A DNA stretch of 64,000 nucleotides from Streptomyces nymphaeiformis. GTDB lineage: Bacteria; Actinomycetota; Actinomycetes; Streptomycetales; Streptomycetaceae. The position numbers and the translations under genes were made by a program. The stretch spans positions 62,001 through 126,000 of the forward strand of contig NZ_JACHJY010000003.1 in assembly GCF_014203895.1 (NCBI RefSeq), in the 5' to 3' direction. Shown here piece by piece: positions 10,369 to 18,897 of the stretch. The notes below the pieces were generated by a model. The model was not told the origin of the DNA. It saw nothing but the letters and a program-made list of their open reading frames with translations, and did no database searches. The first letter of the stretch is position 1, and each line of letters opens with the position of its first letter.

Positions 10369-11994
10369 TCACATCACGCTGCCGCCGACCATCTTGTGCA
10401 GGGTGTTCCAGTCGACGGTGCCCGTCGCGGTCAGGCCGACGGCCGCCTGGTACTCGCGGATGTGGTCCTGGACGCTGCTGCCGTTCCGGGTGGCCGTCAC
10501 CTTGCCCGTCCGGAGGTTGTCGATGCCGGCCCGGGCGTTGGTGCGCGCCACGTCGAGGTCGTGGTCGCTGAAGTTCCGGTTGTACGCGTTCCAGAAGGCG
10601 GCCATCAGCTGGGTGTTCTCCATGGTGCTGCTCCCCGGCTTCACCTCGTCGGGCGTGATGCCCTGGGCCCAGAGGGAGACGAGGGTGGAGCGCCCGAGGG
10701 TGCCCTCCGTGTCGTGGTCCAGGATCTCTCCGGAGTTCTTGCCGTTCTCGACGGCGTCGTTGACGACGGCGCGCTGGTAGCAGGCGATCGAGTCGCGGGT
10801 CGCCCTGTCGATCACACCTCGCGACCAACTCCCGGAGAGCTTGCAGGCGTTGTTCATGGCGGCGAGGCGCTCCTGCGCGTACTCGACGACGAGGTCCTTC
10901 GGGTCGCCCTGGACCCAGGGGGGAAGGGTCTTCGTCTGGGCGGGCGGGGGCGGGGGCTGCTGGTTCCCGCCGTCGCCGGAGCCCGGTCCCGGGTCGGTGG
11001 GCGCACCTCCGCCGGATCCGCCGCCGGTCGTCCCGCCACTCGGGCCGCCGCCGGCACCGTCGTCCGTACCGCCGTCTCCGTCGGCCGGCGGGCGGGTCCC
11101 GTCGAGCGGCGGGGGCTGGTCGCCGGGCGGCTTCCCACCGGGCGTGGGACCGCCGTTCGCGCCGGGCGGGGGCGCTGCGGGCAGCTCGTTCCCGCCGCCC
11201 TGCTGCGCGGGCCGGGGCGCGCCGGTCGCCTGGATCTCCTTGGCCGCGCTGACGATCTTCGGGGAGAAGCCGAACCAGAGCACGGCGAAGGCGATGGCGG
11301 CGGTCACGAGGAGTCCGCCGGCCACGACGAGCCAGTTCCCGAAGACGGGCCGCTGGTCGTAGGTGGCCTCCAGGTCGAGCGCGGTGTCGTCGCCCGCCCG
11401 GCGGACGGCCACGGTGAAGCGGTGCGACTCCTCGGAGCCGGTCCAGCGCACGGCCTGCGGCCGCACGGTGAGTTCCCCGAAGGCGGCGCGGCCGGGGGCG
11501 ATCTGCACGGCGTTCGGCCGCAGGTCGAAGGTGAGCCGGTTGGCCTCGTCGCGGGCGATCAGGGACGCGGTCAGGGGGGTGTTGCCGAGGTTGTCGACGG
11601 CGATCCGGGCCCGGCCGCGGAATCGGCCGATGAGCGCGGGCGGCAGCAGCTCGGCGCGGGTCTCGGTGAAGGGCGTGACGGTCAGCCGGCCCTCCAGCAC
11701 GTCACGGGCGCCGACGTTCTCCCTGGGGTCGACGCGGACGCCGTACGCGAGGGGTCCGGCCTCCACGTCCGAGGAGCGGGGCGGGGCGAAGGTGATCTCG
11801 GCGGTCCCCTCGCTGCCCGGGTACAGGCGGAGGACGTCCGGCTCCACCCGGGACCAGCCCGAGGGTTTGCCGACGAGGGAGAGCCGGTACTCCTCGACGG
11901 TGTCCCCGGTGTTGCGCACCCGCAACCGGGCGGAGGTCCGGGCCCCCGGCTCGATGGTGACATCGGCCGGGTCCAGAGAGGTCCAGATGGTCAT
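10369..11994 (-). CDS. Membrane-anchored CIS-associated protein with outward peptidoglycan-binding-like domain
   Basis: A 541-residue protein encoded against the rest of the CIS locus. Residues 1-215 look like two beta-sandwich (Ig/NEW3-like) domains with no signal peptide, so they should be cytoplasmic. One membrane helix spans about 219-243 (WLVVAGGLLVTAAIAFAVLW). Residues 260-356 are a Gly/Pro/Asp-rich linker, and 357-541 contain repeats resembling peptidoglycan-binding domains (GVIDRATRDSIACYQRAV; REYQAAVGLTATGTVDWNTL). The topology would place a docking domain inside and a wall-binding domain outside. A similar protein is reported in Streptomyces CIS loci (recalled as CisA, SCO4256). Start ATG at 11994. 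No catalytic hydrolase motif is seen. Confidence 0.8.
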   Translation of the reverse strand: MTIWTSLDPADVTIEPGARTSARLRVRNTGDTVEEYRLSLVGKPSGWSRVEPDVLRLYPGSEGTAEITFAPPRSSDVEAGPLAYGVRVDPRENVGARDVLEGRLTVTPFTETRAELLPPALIGRFRGRARIAVDNLGNTPLTASLIARDEANRLTFDLRPNAVQIAPGRAAFGELTVRPQAVRWTGSEESHRFTVAVRRAGDDTALDLEATYDQRPVFGNWLVVAGGLLVTAAIAFAVLWFGFSPKIVSAAKEIQATGAPRPAQQGGGNELPAAPPPGANGGPTPGGKPPGDQPPPLDGTRPPADGDGGTDDGAGGGPSGGTTGGGSGGGAPTDPGPGSGDGGNQQPPPPPAQTKTLPPWVQGDPKDLVVEYAQERLAAMNNACKLSGSWSRGVIDRATRDSIACYQRAVVNDAVENGKNSGEILDHDTEGTLGRSTLVSLWAQGITPDEVKPGSSTMENTQLMAAFWNAYNRNFSDHDLDVARTNARAGIDNLRTGKVTATRNGSSVQDHIREYQAAVGLTATGTVDWNTLHKMVGGSVM

Positions 11995-12368
11995 GGACGC
12001 AGGGTAGGGCGGTGGGGGTGGGCCAAGGCTGCCCGAAAGTCCCGGTGCGAGGGCAACGCGAGCTGCCCCGACGCCCTTGGGGGGGCGGTCCGGCACGGGG
12101 GGCCGGGCACACGGGCGGGGTGCGCCTCCGGCCCTACCCTCGCACGCCGGGGCCCGGTGTCAAGGGGCCTGGGTGTCCCGGCCGCCGGTACGGCTCCGAG
12201 AGCCGCGACCGCACCGGCGGGGGAAGGTCCGGCCCGGGGAGCGTGACCGTTGGGGCATCCCCCGCTGCCCTCGTGAGCGCCCCTTCTTCCCTGGTCGGGT
12301 CGGCCGGGGTTCGGCGAGAGTCGTCATCGTTCGGCCGAGGTCCACGAGGGAAGGGGAGGGCGAGCACG
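11995..12368. other. 374-bp divergent spacer at the head of the CIS structural operon
   Basis: No gene was recognised. This is the divergent region between the membrane-protein gene and the structural operon, so it should hold promoters in both directions. GGGAAGGGGAGGGCG at about 12349-12363 is a purine-rich ribosome-binding stretch just before the ATG of the eCIS-core remnant. No confident -35/-10 pair or palindrome was found. Confidence 0.5.
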
Positions 12369-12799
12369 ATGGAGTCGACGCACCGCGACAAGCCCGGAGC
12401 GGTCCGGAGCGACCGCCCGGTCACGCGCCCTGCCCGGGAGTCCCTGCCGACGGACCCCGCGCGGCGCGCCGCGACCGGCGGGACGGCACACCCGGCCCCG
12501 GGAGCGGCGGCCGCGCCGCAACGGGCCGTGGGGAACGCGGCGTTCGCGGCTGCGGCGCAGCGCGACGCACCCGTCCACGGCGCGGGCTGCGGCCACGCTC
12601 CCGGGGAGGGCGGGCTGTCGAGCAGGTCGGTCGTGAGGGCCGGCCGGGCGAGGTGCACGCACTCGACCGGAGGCACACGGGGGCCGCGCAGACGAAGAAC
12701 AGCACGATGTTCCCCCCGTGGATGCCCACGGACCACGTGCGCGCGCTGATCGCGCTGCACAAGTCCGGCGACACCGTCCACCCGGTCAGGAACACCTGA
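12369..12799 (+). pseudogene. Remnant of an eCIS-core (DUF4157-like) protein, frameshifted and internally deleted
   Basis: From the ATG at 12369 the first frame reads MESTHRDKPGAV, then QRAVGNAAFAAAA and HGAGCGHAPGE, which resembles the N-termini of DUF4157 proteins (a L-Q-R-x-x-G-N-A-A block and a Cys/His-rich piece). The frame then turns into Arg-rich nonsense and stops at 12749. In the next frame, about 12641-12799 reads TKNSTMFPPWMPTDHVRALI to a stop, which looks like genuine protein and resembles the FP-x-W end of EndoU-type toxin domains. The metalloprotease-like core (HExxH) is absent. The simplest reading is an N-terminus and a toxin-like C-terminus joined by deletion and frameshift. 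It lies directly before the sheath gene. Confidence 0.6.
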
Positions 12800-12842
12800 C
12801 CCCTCCCGCACGCCCCACCCTCTCCGAAGGAGCAGTCTCCGC

Positions 12843-14423
12843 ATGCCCACCTACCTGTCCCCCGGCGTCTACGTCGAGGAAGTCGCCAGCGGCTCCCGGC
12901 CCATCGAGGGCGTCGGGACCTCCGTCGCCGCCTTCGTCGGACTGTCGCCGACCGGACCGCTGAACGAGCCGGTGCTCGTCACCAACTGGTCGCAGTACGT
13001 CGCGTCGTTCGGTGACTTCACGGACGGGTACTACCTCGCCCACTCCGTGTACGGCTTCTTCAACAACGGCGGCACCGCCGCGTACGTGGTGCGGGTGGGC
13101 GGCGGGGACGCCCAGGGCGCCACGGAGCCCGTCGGGGCGGCCGCCGCCGCGCCGCGCGAGCTCGTCGCCGGTGAGGCCGTCGCGCTCGGCACCTTCCGGG
13201 TCGCGGCCATCGCCGCCGGGTCCGAGGCGGGCGGGGCGCTCACCGTCGAGGTGCAGGACGTCGAGGGTGAGGCCGAGCGGTTCAAGCTGGTCGTCAAGGA
13301 CGGCGAGAAGGTCGTCGAGAGCTTCGACGCCTCCGCGAAGAAGAGCGCCCGCAACTACGTCGTCGCGCAGGTCAAGCAGCGCTCCAAGACCATCGTCCTG
13401 GAGGAGGCCGTGGCCGGCGGGCAGCTCGCCAGGCCCGACGCCCAGACCGTCACCCTCGCCCCGCCGGCGCAGGCCCCCGCCCCGGTCGCGGTACGCGCCG
13501 ACGCGCCCGCCGCCATGGAGTCCGGGCAGTTCATCGGCGACTCCGCCGACCGCACCGGTTTCGGCGGTCTCGAGGCCTTCGACGAGATCAACATGGTCGC
13601 CGTGCCGGACCTGATGGCGGCCTACCAGCAGGGGCTCATCGACCTGGAGCAGGTCAAGGCCGTCCAGCTCGGCCTGATCGCGCACTGCGAGCTGATGGGC
13701 GACCGGATGGCGATCCTGGACCCGCCGCCGGGGATGAACGCCCGGGACATCCGCAAGTGGCGTCAGGAGACGGCCGGTTACGACTCCCGGTACGCGGCGC
13801 TCTACTACCCGTGGATCAAGTCGTTCGACCCGGCCGGCGGCCAGACCCGTACGGTGCCGCCGTCGGGTCACATGGCCGGCGTCTGGGCCCGCAACGACGC
13901 CGAGCGCGGTGTCCACAAGGCGCCCGCCAACGAGATCGTGCGCGGCGCGGTCGACCTGGAGCTCCAGATCACCCGCGGCGAGCAGGACCTGCTCAACCCG
14001 ATCGGCGTCAACTGCATCCGCGCCTTCCCGGGCCGCGGCATCCGGGTGTGGGGCGCCCGGACGCTGGCCTCCGACCCGGCCTGGCGGTACCTGAACGTCC
14101 GCCGCTACTTCAACTACCTCGAGGAGTCGATCCTCGTCGGGACGCAGTGGGTCGTCTTCGAGCCCAACGACCAGTCGCTGTGGGCCCGTATCCGCCGCAA
14201 CATCTCCGCGTTCCTCGTCAACGAGTGGCGCCAGGGCGCCCTGTTCGGCCAGCGCGCCGAGGACGCCTTCTACGTGAAGTGCGACGCGGAGACCAACCCG
14301 CCGGAGTCGGTGGACCTCGGCCGGGTGGTCTGCGAGATCGGCATCGCGCCCGTGAAGCCGGCGGAGTTCGTGGTCTTCCGGCTCTCGCAGTTCCAGGGCG
14401 GCGGCGGCGAGCTGGAGGAGTAG
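12843..14423 (+). CDS. Contractile tail sheath protein
   Basis: A 526-residue sheath subunit. The N-terminus PTYLSPGVYVEEVASGSRPI is the classic sheath opening (TPGVYVEE), and the C-terminal domain contains ITRGEQDLLNPIGVN and WRYLNVRRYFNYLEESI, typical of phage tail/CIS sheaths. AAGGAG about ten bases upstream supports the ATG at 12843. Only one sheath gene is present, unlike the three of PVC/Afp systems. The middle part (about residues 85-220, Ala/Glu-rich with EVQDVEGEAERFKLVVKDGE) is the variable surface domain. Confidence 0.97.
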   Translation: MPTYLSPGVYVEEVASGSRPIEGVGTSVAAFVGLSPTGPLNEPVLVTNWSQYVASFGDFTDGYYLAHSVYGFFNNGGTAAYVVRVGGGDAQGATEPVGAAAAAPRELVAGEAVALGTFRVAAIAAGSEAGGALTVEVQDVEGEAERFKLVVKDGEKVVESFDASAKKSARNYVVAQVKQRSKTIVLEEAVAGGQLARPDAQTVTLAPPAQAPAPVAVRADAPAAMESGQFIGDSADRTGFGGLEAFDEINMVAVPDLMAAYQQGLIDLEQVKAVQLGLIAHCELMGDRMAILDPPPGMNARDIRKWRQETAGYDSRYAALYYPWIKSFDPAGGQTRTVPPSGHMAGVWARNDAERGVHKAPANEIVRGAVDLELQITRGEQDLLNPIGVNCIRAFPGRGIRVWGARTLASDPAWRYLNVRRYFNYLEESILVGTQWVVFEPNDQSLWARIRRNISAFLVNEWRQGALFGQRAEDAFYVKCDAETNPPESVDLGRVVCEIGIAPVKPAEFVVFRLSQFQGGGGELEE

Positions 14424-14491
14424 TCCCCGTTCCGCCCGGCCCCGGCCCCGCCCGTACCCCTTCCCACCCCTCATGAACAGGAGTGACCCGC

Positions 14492-14935
14492 ATGTCCCTC
14501 GACACCGGTGACGCCCTCACCACCCACAATTTCGGCCTGCAGATCGACGGCGTCATGGTCGAGACCCTGCAGGAGATCAGCGGCCTCACGATGGAGCAGG
14601 ACGTCATCGAGTTCCAGCAGGTCTCGGCGGACGGCAAGCCGATCATCAAGAAGCTTCCCGGCGTGAAGAAGGCCGGCGAGTGCACCGTGACCCGCGGCGC
14701 CACGCAGTCCGCCGCCTTCACCGAGTGGATCTCCGCCTCCATCGCCGGCGACATGGGCTCGGCCCGCAAGGACGCGTCCATCATCTTCCTCGACTACCAG
14801 CTGACCGAGGTGAAGCGGTACAACCTCCGCAACGCCTGGTGCACCAAGGTCGAGCTGAGCTCCACCAAGGCCGGTGACGCGGCCGCCCTGACCGAGCAGG
14901 TCACCATCACCTTCGAAGAGCTGACGCTCGGCTGA
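14492..14935 (+). CDS. Inner tube protein 1 (Hcp/gp19-like)
   Basis: A 147-residue tube protein of the phage T4 gp19-like family. It begins LDTGDALTTHNFGLQIDGVM and contains ETLQEISGLTMEQDVIEFQQ and RGATQSAAFTEWI, all standard for CIS inner tubes; it should stack as hexamers inside the sheath. The ATG at 14492 has CAGGAG eight bases upstream, which excludes the GTG at 14483 inside that site. It ends in a TGATG overlap with the next gene. A 68-bp gap from the sheath gene contains no obvious terminator. Confidence 0.95.
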   Translation: MSLDTGDALTTHNFGLQIDGVMVETLQEISGLTMEQDVIEFQQVSADGKPIIKKLPGVKKAGECTVTRGATQSAAFTEWISASIAGDMGSARKDASIIFLDYQLTEVKRYNLRNAWCTKVELSSTKAGDAAALTEQVTITFEELTLG

Positions 14936-15357
14936 TGCGACGCGAAGGATCGGCGGGGGCGGCGCAGTCGGACCGCCAACAGGAGCCGCTGCGCACCGAG
15001 TTCGAGTTCGAGCTGCCGCGCGGCTTCGTCGACGAGGCGGGCACCGTGCACCGGCACGGGGCGATGCGGCTGGCCACGGCCCGGGACGAGCTGCTGCCGC
15101 TGCGGGACATCCGGGTCCGCGAGAACCCGGCGTACCTGTCCGTGGTGCTGCTCGGCCGGGTCATCACCCGGCTCGGCACGCTCCCGTCGGTCCACGACGG
15201 GACGGTGGAGAACATGTTCGCCTCCGACCTGGCGTTCCTCCAGGACTTCTACCGGCAGATCAACGCGGAGGGCCACACCAGGGCCGCCGTCGCCTGCCCG
15301 CACTGCGAGGAGTCCTTCGAGGTCGAGCTGGCCGGGAGCCGCCTGGGGGAATCGTGA
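14935..15357 (+). CDS. Phage tail assembly-type protein
   Basis: A 140-residue protein that resembles tail assembly proteins found after the tube gene in actinobacterial CIS loci. The core (TEFEFELPRGFVDEAGTVHR and LRDIRVRENPAYLSVVLLGR) is shared with this group, and the C-terminus has an ACPHCEESFEVEL zinc-knuckle-like Cys pair. It probably acts during assembly rather than in the finished particle, which is inference from position and size. It overlaps the tube gene by one base and the next small gene as GTGA. Confidence 0.75.
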   Translation: MRREGSAGAAQSDRQQEPLRTEFEFELPRGFVDEAGTVHRHGAMRLATARDELLPLRDIRVRENPAYLSVVLLGRVITRLGTLPSVHDGTVENMFASDLAFLQDFYRQINAEGHTRAAVACPHCEESFEVELAGSRLGES

Positions 15358-15506
15358 CGTACGCGGCCGACCGGATCGAGGAGGAGACCGCGTACCTCGC
15401 CTTCCACTTCCACTGGGGCATGGACGACATCCTCGACCTGGAACACGCCGACCGGCGCAGGTACGTGGCACAGGTGGCCTCGCTGGTGGAGCGGTCGCAG
15501 GCATAA
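15354..15506 (+). CDS. Small DUF6760-like CIS protein
   Basis: A 50-residue protein, from a GTG at 15354 overlapping the previous stop to a TAA at 15504-15506. The sequence contains ADRIEEETAYLAFHFHWGMD and ILDLEHADRRRYV. This is the pattern of the tiny proteins (DUF6760) that accompany tail assembly genes in Streptomyces CIS loci: E-E-x-A-Y-L, then W, then DLEH and an Arg-rich helix. Function is unknown. The tight coupling supports it as a real gene. Confidence 0.85.
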   Translation: MTYAADRIEEETAYLAFHFHWGMDDILDLEHADRRRYVAQVASLVERSQA

Positions 15507-15536
15507 GAGCGGTACGGGGAAAGGAGGTTGGAGAGG

Positions 15537-18422
15537 ATGGGCATGTTCGAGAAGTGGCGGGCGCGGAGGTCGTCCGGAGCGGAGTCCGCGACGGAGCCGG
15601 TCACGGAGTCCGCCGCGCCCGCGACGGCGCCGGGGGACGCGTGGCTCGGGCTGCCGCCCGTGCAGCGCGTCCTCGACGGGACTCCCCGCACCATCGCGTC
15701 GCACGGCTTCGCCGCGTCGCTCGCCACCCACTGGAACCCCTCCTTCCAGACCGACCTCGGCCACGGCGCGGTCCCGGACGCGCCCGGAGGCGTACTCCTC
15801 GACGCGGTACGCCCCGTCCGCCCGCCGTCGGGCACCCCGGCCCCGGAACTCCCGGGCCTGCGACTGCCGGTGGCGGGACAGGCCGCGGCCGCCTCGTCGC
15901 CGATCCAGCGCGCACCCGAGGCCCACGCCGGACGGAGCGGGCAGACGCCCCGACGGGGCCGGAACGAAACGGCTGCGGCCGGGGTCCGGCCTGATGGAGC
16001 TGCCGCGGTCTCGGCCTCCCCCGGGCCCGCGCGGGTACGGGGTGAGGGGCCGGCTCCTGTACGGGGTCGGGCGGCGGCTCCGGAACGCGGCGCCGCGACC
16101 GGTGGGACCGCTTCTCCGGCTCGGGGCGAAACGGCGATTCCCGTACGGGGTCAGGAGACCGCGCCCGCCCAGCGGAAGGCCTCCACGCCAGCGCGAGGCA
16201 ACCCGTCGGCTCCGGCCCGGAGCAGGGCGGCCGACCAGACCGAGGGCAGCACGGCCCCGGTACGGAACCAGGCGCCCGTCCAGGCACGGGGCGGGGCCGC
16301 CGGTCCGGCTGAGGGCCGTACGACTCCGGCACCGGACGGGGCAGCGGCCCCGGTACAGGGTCGCGCGTCCACCCCGGCACGGGGTAGGGCCGCTGATCCG
16401 GCTGAGGGCAACACGACTCCCGCACGGGGTGAGGCTGCGGCCCCGGTACAGGGTCGCGCGTCCACCCCGGCACGCAGTAGGGCCGCCGGTCCGGCCGAGG
16501 GCAGCACGACTCCCGCACGGGATGAGGCTGCGACCCCGGTACAGGGTCGTGCCTCCGACCCGGCACGCAGTAGGGCCGCCGGTCCGGCTGAGGGCAGCAC
16601 GGCTCCCGCACGGGGTGAGGCTGCGGCCCCGGTACAGCGCGCGGCGTCCGCCCCCGCACGGGCCGACGCAACCGCCCCCGTACGGAGCGACGCGGCTGCC
16701 TCTTCGGTGCGGGGTGAAGCGGCCGCCCCGGTTCGCGGCCACTCGGCCGCCCCGCCGCAGAGCGGCAGCACCCCGCCCGCGTCCCGTCCCCAGGCGGTTC
16801 AGCGTGCCGCCGCGACCGCCCCGGTCCGGTCCGCCGCGCCCTCCCGGCGCGAGGCCGTCGGCACCCCGCGCGGGGCGACGCCTGCCGCGGGCGCGGCGCC
16901 CTCCGGGCCCGTCCGGCCCGCACCCGCGCGACGCTCGCCGCTGGTCTCCGCCCGGCCCGTACAGCCTCCGCGCCGCCTGGCTCCGGCCGGTGCCGCGAAG
17001 CCGACCGGAGCACCCGGTCCCACCGCCCCTGCCGGTGCGACGCCCACGGTCGCACCCGACGACGCCGCGCCGGAGGCCCCGCGCCCCGGGCGGCCCCAGA
17101 ACGTCCCGGGCCCTGGTTCCCCCACCGGGCCCGGGACTCCCGTCGGCACGCCCGACACCCCGGTGCAGCGCCGTCCCCCCGTACGGCGTTCGCGTCGCGC
17201 GCCGGGGGCCGACTGGAGCACGGTGACGACCACACCGTCGCCGACCCAGTCGACCCCGGCCGCGCCGGCCAAGGCGGTAACCCCAGCCCCTTCGGCATCC
17301 CCGGCAGCACCTGCAAGCCCAGTCGCTCCGGCAACCCCTGCGGCTCCAGTCGCTCCGGCGCTGCAGGCGGCTCCCGCGCACCCGGGCGCTCCCACAGCCC
17401 CGCCCGCCAAGGTCGCTCCGACCGCTCCCGCCGCCCTGGCCACCCCGGGCACTCCTGCCGCCCCCTCACCCCGAACGAACCCCGCACCCACCACCGCGTC
17501 CCTCCCCCCGGCGCACCCCGGGAACCCGGCCGCCCCGACCCCCCGGGCGACCGAGCCGCACCGCGCCCCCGCAACACCCCCGGTCCGGCCGGGCCTCGGC
17601 GCGCCCGTCCAGCGCTCCCTCACCGACTCGCCCACGCCTCAGACCAAGCCCGCACCACGCCGGTCCCCGATCGGGGCACCGGTCACTCCTCCCTCCGCCC
17701 CTCCGGCGCCGGCACCCCTTCTCCCCACCCCGGCGCCCTCCCAGCCCCCGGCCCCCACCTCAACAGCCCACCCGGTCGAACCGCCCGTAGCCCCGCCCGC
17801 TCCGGTACGGGCCGCGCCCCTCCCCGTCGTCACCCTCGCCGACCTCCCCCGCGCCACCGCGCCCACCGTCCAGCGGCGTTCCGCCCGGCCGCTCGCCACC
17901 ACCCGGCCGCTCGCCCCGAGCATCCCGGGGACCGCGAGCACGCCCGCCGGCACGCCTCCCCCGGCGACCGTCCCGCTCTCCCGCCCGGCCTCTCCCCTGG
18001 CGACCGTCCCCCTCTCCCGCCCGGCCTCACCGCCCGCCGGCACCGCCGTCCAGCGTTCTGTCGTCCCCCTCGCCTCGCCGGCCGTGGCGCGGCCGACCGC
18101 CCGGCCGGTGGTCGTGCAGCGCCAGAGCACGCCCGCTCCCACGCCGCCCGCTCCTCCTCCGGCACTCCCCGTCCCGATCCAGCCGACCGCCGCCGCCCCA
18201 CCGCACGCAGCCCCCCGCACCACCACGGTCGCCCGTACCGCGACCGCCTCACCGCCCGCGCGGCAGCCCACCACCGAGACGACTGCCGCTCCCGCACCCG
18301 AATCGCCCACGCACCTCGACGAGTTGGCCCGGCGTCTCGTCACGCCCCTCTCGCGTCTCCTGCGCGCCGAGCTCCGTGCCGACCGCGAGCGGGTGGGCCG
18401 GCTCCGCGACCACGGCCACTAG
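15537..18422 (+). CDS. Very long Pro/Ala-rich repeat protein of the CIS locus
   Basis: A 961-residue protein with no recognised family. Residues about 1-105 look ordered (MGMFEKWRARRSS; PPVQRVLDGTPRTIASHGFA; ATHWNPSFQTDLGHG). About 105-925 are Pro, Ala, Thr, Ser and Arg-rich, with many V-Q-R/P-I-Q-R tripeptides. A 31-residue tandem repeat lies at 16165-16650. The last about 35 residues form a charged helix (LDELARRLVTPLSRLLRAEL). A strong AAGGAGG at 15521-15527 supports the ATG at 15537. It sits in the structural operon, and no other gene looks like a tape measure. It may be a length ruler or a disordered scaffold; both are inference. Confidence 0.8.
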   Translation: MGMFEKWRARRSSGAESATEPVTESAAPATAPGDAWLGLPPVQRVLDGTPRTIASHGFAASLATHWNPSFQTDLGHGAVPDAPGGVLLDAVRPVRPPSGTPAPELPGLRLPVAGQAAAASSPIQRAPEAHAGRSGQTPRRGRNETAAAGVRPDGAAAVSASPGPARVRGEGPAPVRGRAAAPERGAATGGTASPARGETAIPVRGQETAPAQRKASTPARGNPSAPARSRAADQTEGSTAPVRNQAPVQARGGAAGPAEGRTTPAPDGAAAPVQGRASTPARGRAADPAEGNTTPARGEAAAPVQGRASTPARSRAAGPAEGSTTPARDEAATPVQGRASDPARSRAAGPAEGSTAPARGEAAAPVQRAASAPARADATAPVRSDAAASSVRGEAAAPVRGHSAAPPQSGSTPPASRPQAVQRAAATAPVRSAAPSRREAVGTPRGATPAAGAAPSGPVRPAPARRSPLVSARPVQPPRRLAPAGAAKPTGAPGPTAPAGATPTVAPDDAAPEAPRPGRPQNVPGPGSPTGPGTPVGTPDTPVQRRPPVRRSRRAPGADWSTVTTTPSPTQSTPAAPAKAVTPAPSASPAAPASPVAPATPAAPVAPALQAAPAHPGAPTAPPAKVAPTAPAALATPGTPAAPSPRTNPAPTTASLPPAHPGNPAAPTPRATEPHRAPATPPVRPGLGAPVQRSLTDSPTPQTKPAPRRSPIGAPVTPPSAPPAPAPLLPTPAPSQPPAPTSTAHPVEPPVAPPAPVRAAPLPVVTLADLPRATAPTVQRRSARPLATTRPLAPSIPGTASTPAGTPPPATVPLSRPASPLATVPLSRPASPPAGTAVQRSVVPLASPAVARPTARPVVVQRQSTPAPTPPAPPPALPVPIQPTAAAPPHAAPRTTTVARTATASPPARQPTTETTAAPAPESPTHLDELARRLVTPLSRLLRAELRADRERVGRLRDHGH
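16165..16650 (+). repeat. 93-bp tandem repeat inside the Pro/Ala-rich CIS gene
   Basis: The motif CGGTACRG recurs at 16258, 16351, 16444, 16537 and 16630, exactly 93 bp apart, with an eroded earlier copy near 16165. Each copy encodes 31 residues of the form P-V-Q-G-R-A-S-x-P-A-R-x-R-A-A-x-P-A-E-G. Copies at 16351-16629 are the most alike, suggesting recent unequal exchange. The frame is kept because 93 is a multiple of three. Confidence 0.88.
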
Positions 18423-18458
18423 CAAGCACCCCCGATCCGCCTACCGAGAGACCCGCCC

Positions 18459-18896
18459 ATGCCCACGCAGCTGGACCCCGCATCCACCGTCTTCTTCAAG
18501 CTCACGATCGACGGCCAGGACCTCGGCCTGTTCAACGGCTGCGACGGCCTGTCCTCCGAGGTGGAGGTGGAGCAGCGCCGGGAGGGCGGAAACAACGGCT
18601 TCGTGTGGCAGCTCCCCACCCGGGTGACCTTCTCCACGATCCGCCTCACCCGTCCCCTCACCCCGGACACGGCGAAGGTCGCCGCCTGGATATCGTCGCT
18701 CGCGACGGGCATCACGCGACCGACGGCGCAGATCGCGGCGCTGCGCGCGGACGGCTCGACGGTCGCGCAGTGGGGGCTCGTCGAGGTGCTGCCGGTGCGG
18801 TGGACGGGGCCGACGCTGGACCCGTCCAGTCCGGCCGTCGCCACCGAGACGCTCGAGATCGCGCACCACGGTTTCACCGACGCGGGGGGCGCCTGA
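18459..18896 (+). CDS. Inner tube protein 2 / tube initiator
   Basis: A 145-residue gp19-like tube protein, diverged from the first. It reads LDPASTVFFKLTIDGQDLGL and FNGCDGLSSEVEVEQRREGG, with ETLEIAHHGF at the end. In PVC/Afp systems the corresponding Pvc5-like tube protein lies next to the hub and starts the tube on the baseplate. The same place here, directly before the LysM gene, supports that role. ATG at 18459 follows GAGAGACC. Confidence 0.9.
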   Translation: MPTQLDPASTVFFKLTIDGQDLGLFNGCDGLSSEVEVEQRREGGNNGFVWQLPTRVTFSTIRLTRPLTPDTAKVAAWISSLATGITRPTAQIAALRADGSTVAQWGLVEVLPVRWTGPTLDPSSPAVATETLEIAHHGFTDAGGA

Positions 18897-18897
18897 G

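Noticed and set aside
12012..12368. Open frame upstream of the eCIS-core remnant that would extend its N-terminus
   Set aside because: The purine-rich ribosome binding site and the N-terminal homology both fit the ATG at 12369; the upstream part is Gly/Arg-rich nonsense.
15601..17577. Long minus-strand frame opposite the Pro/Ala-rich CIS gene
   Set aside because: Composition is the mirror image of the repeat DNA. The plus-strand gene has a strong ribosome binding site and ordered ends.
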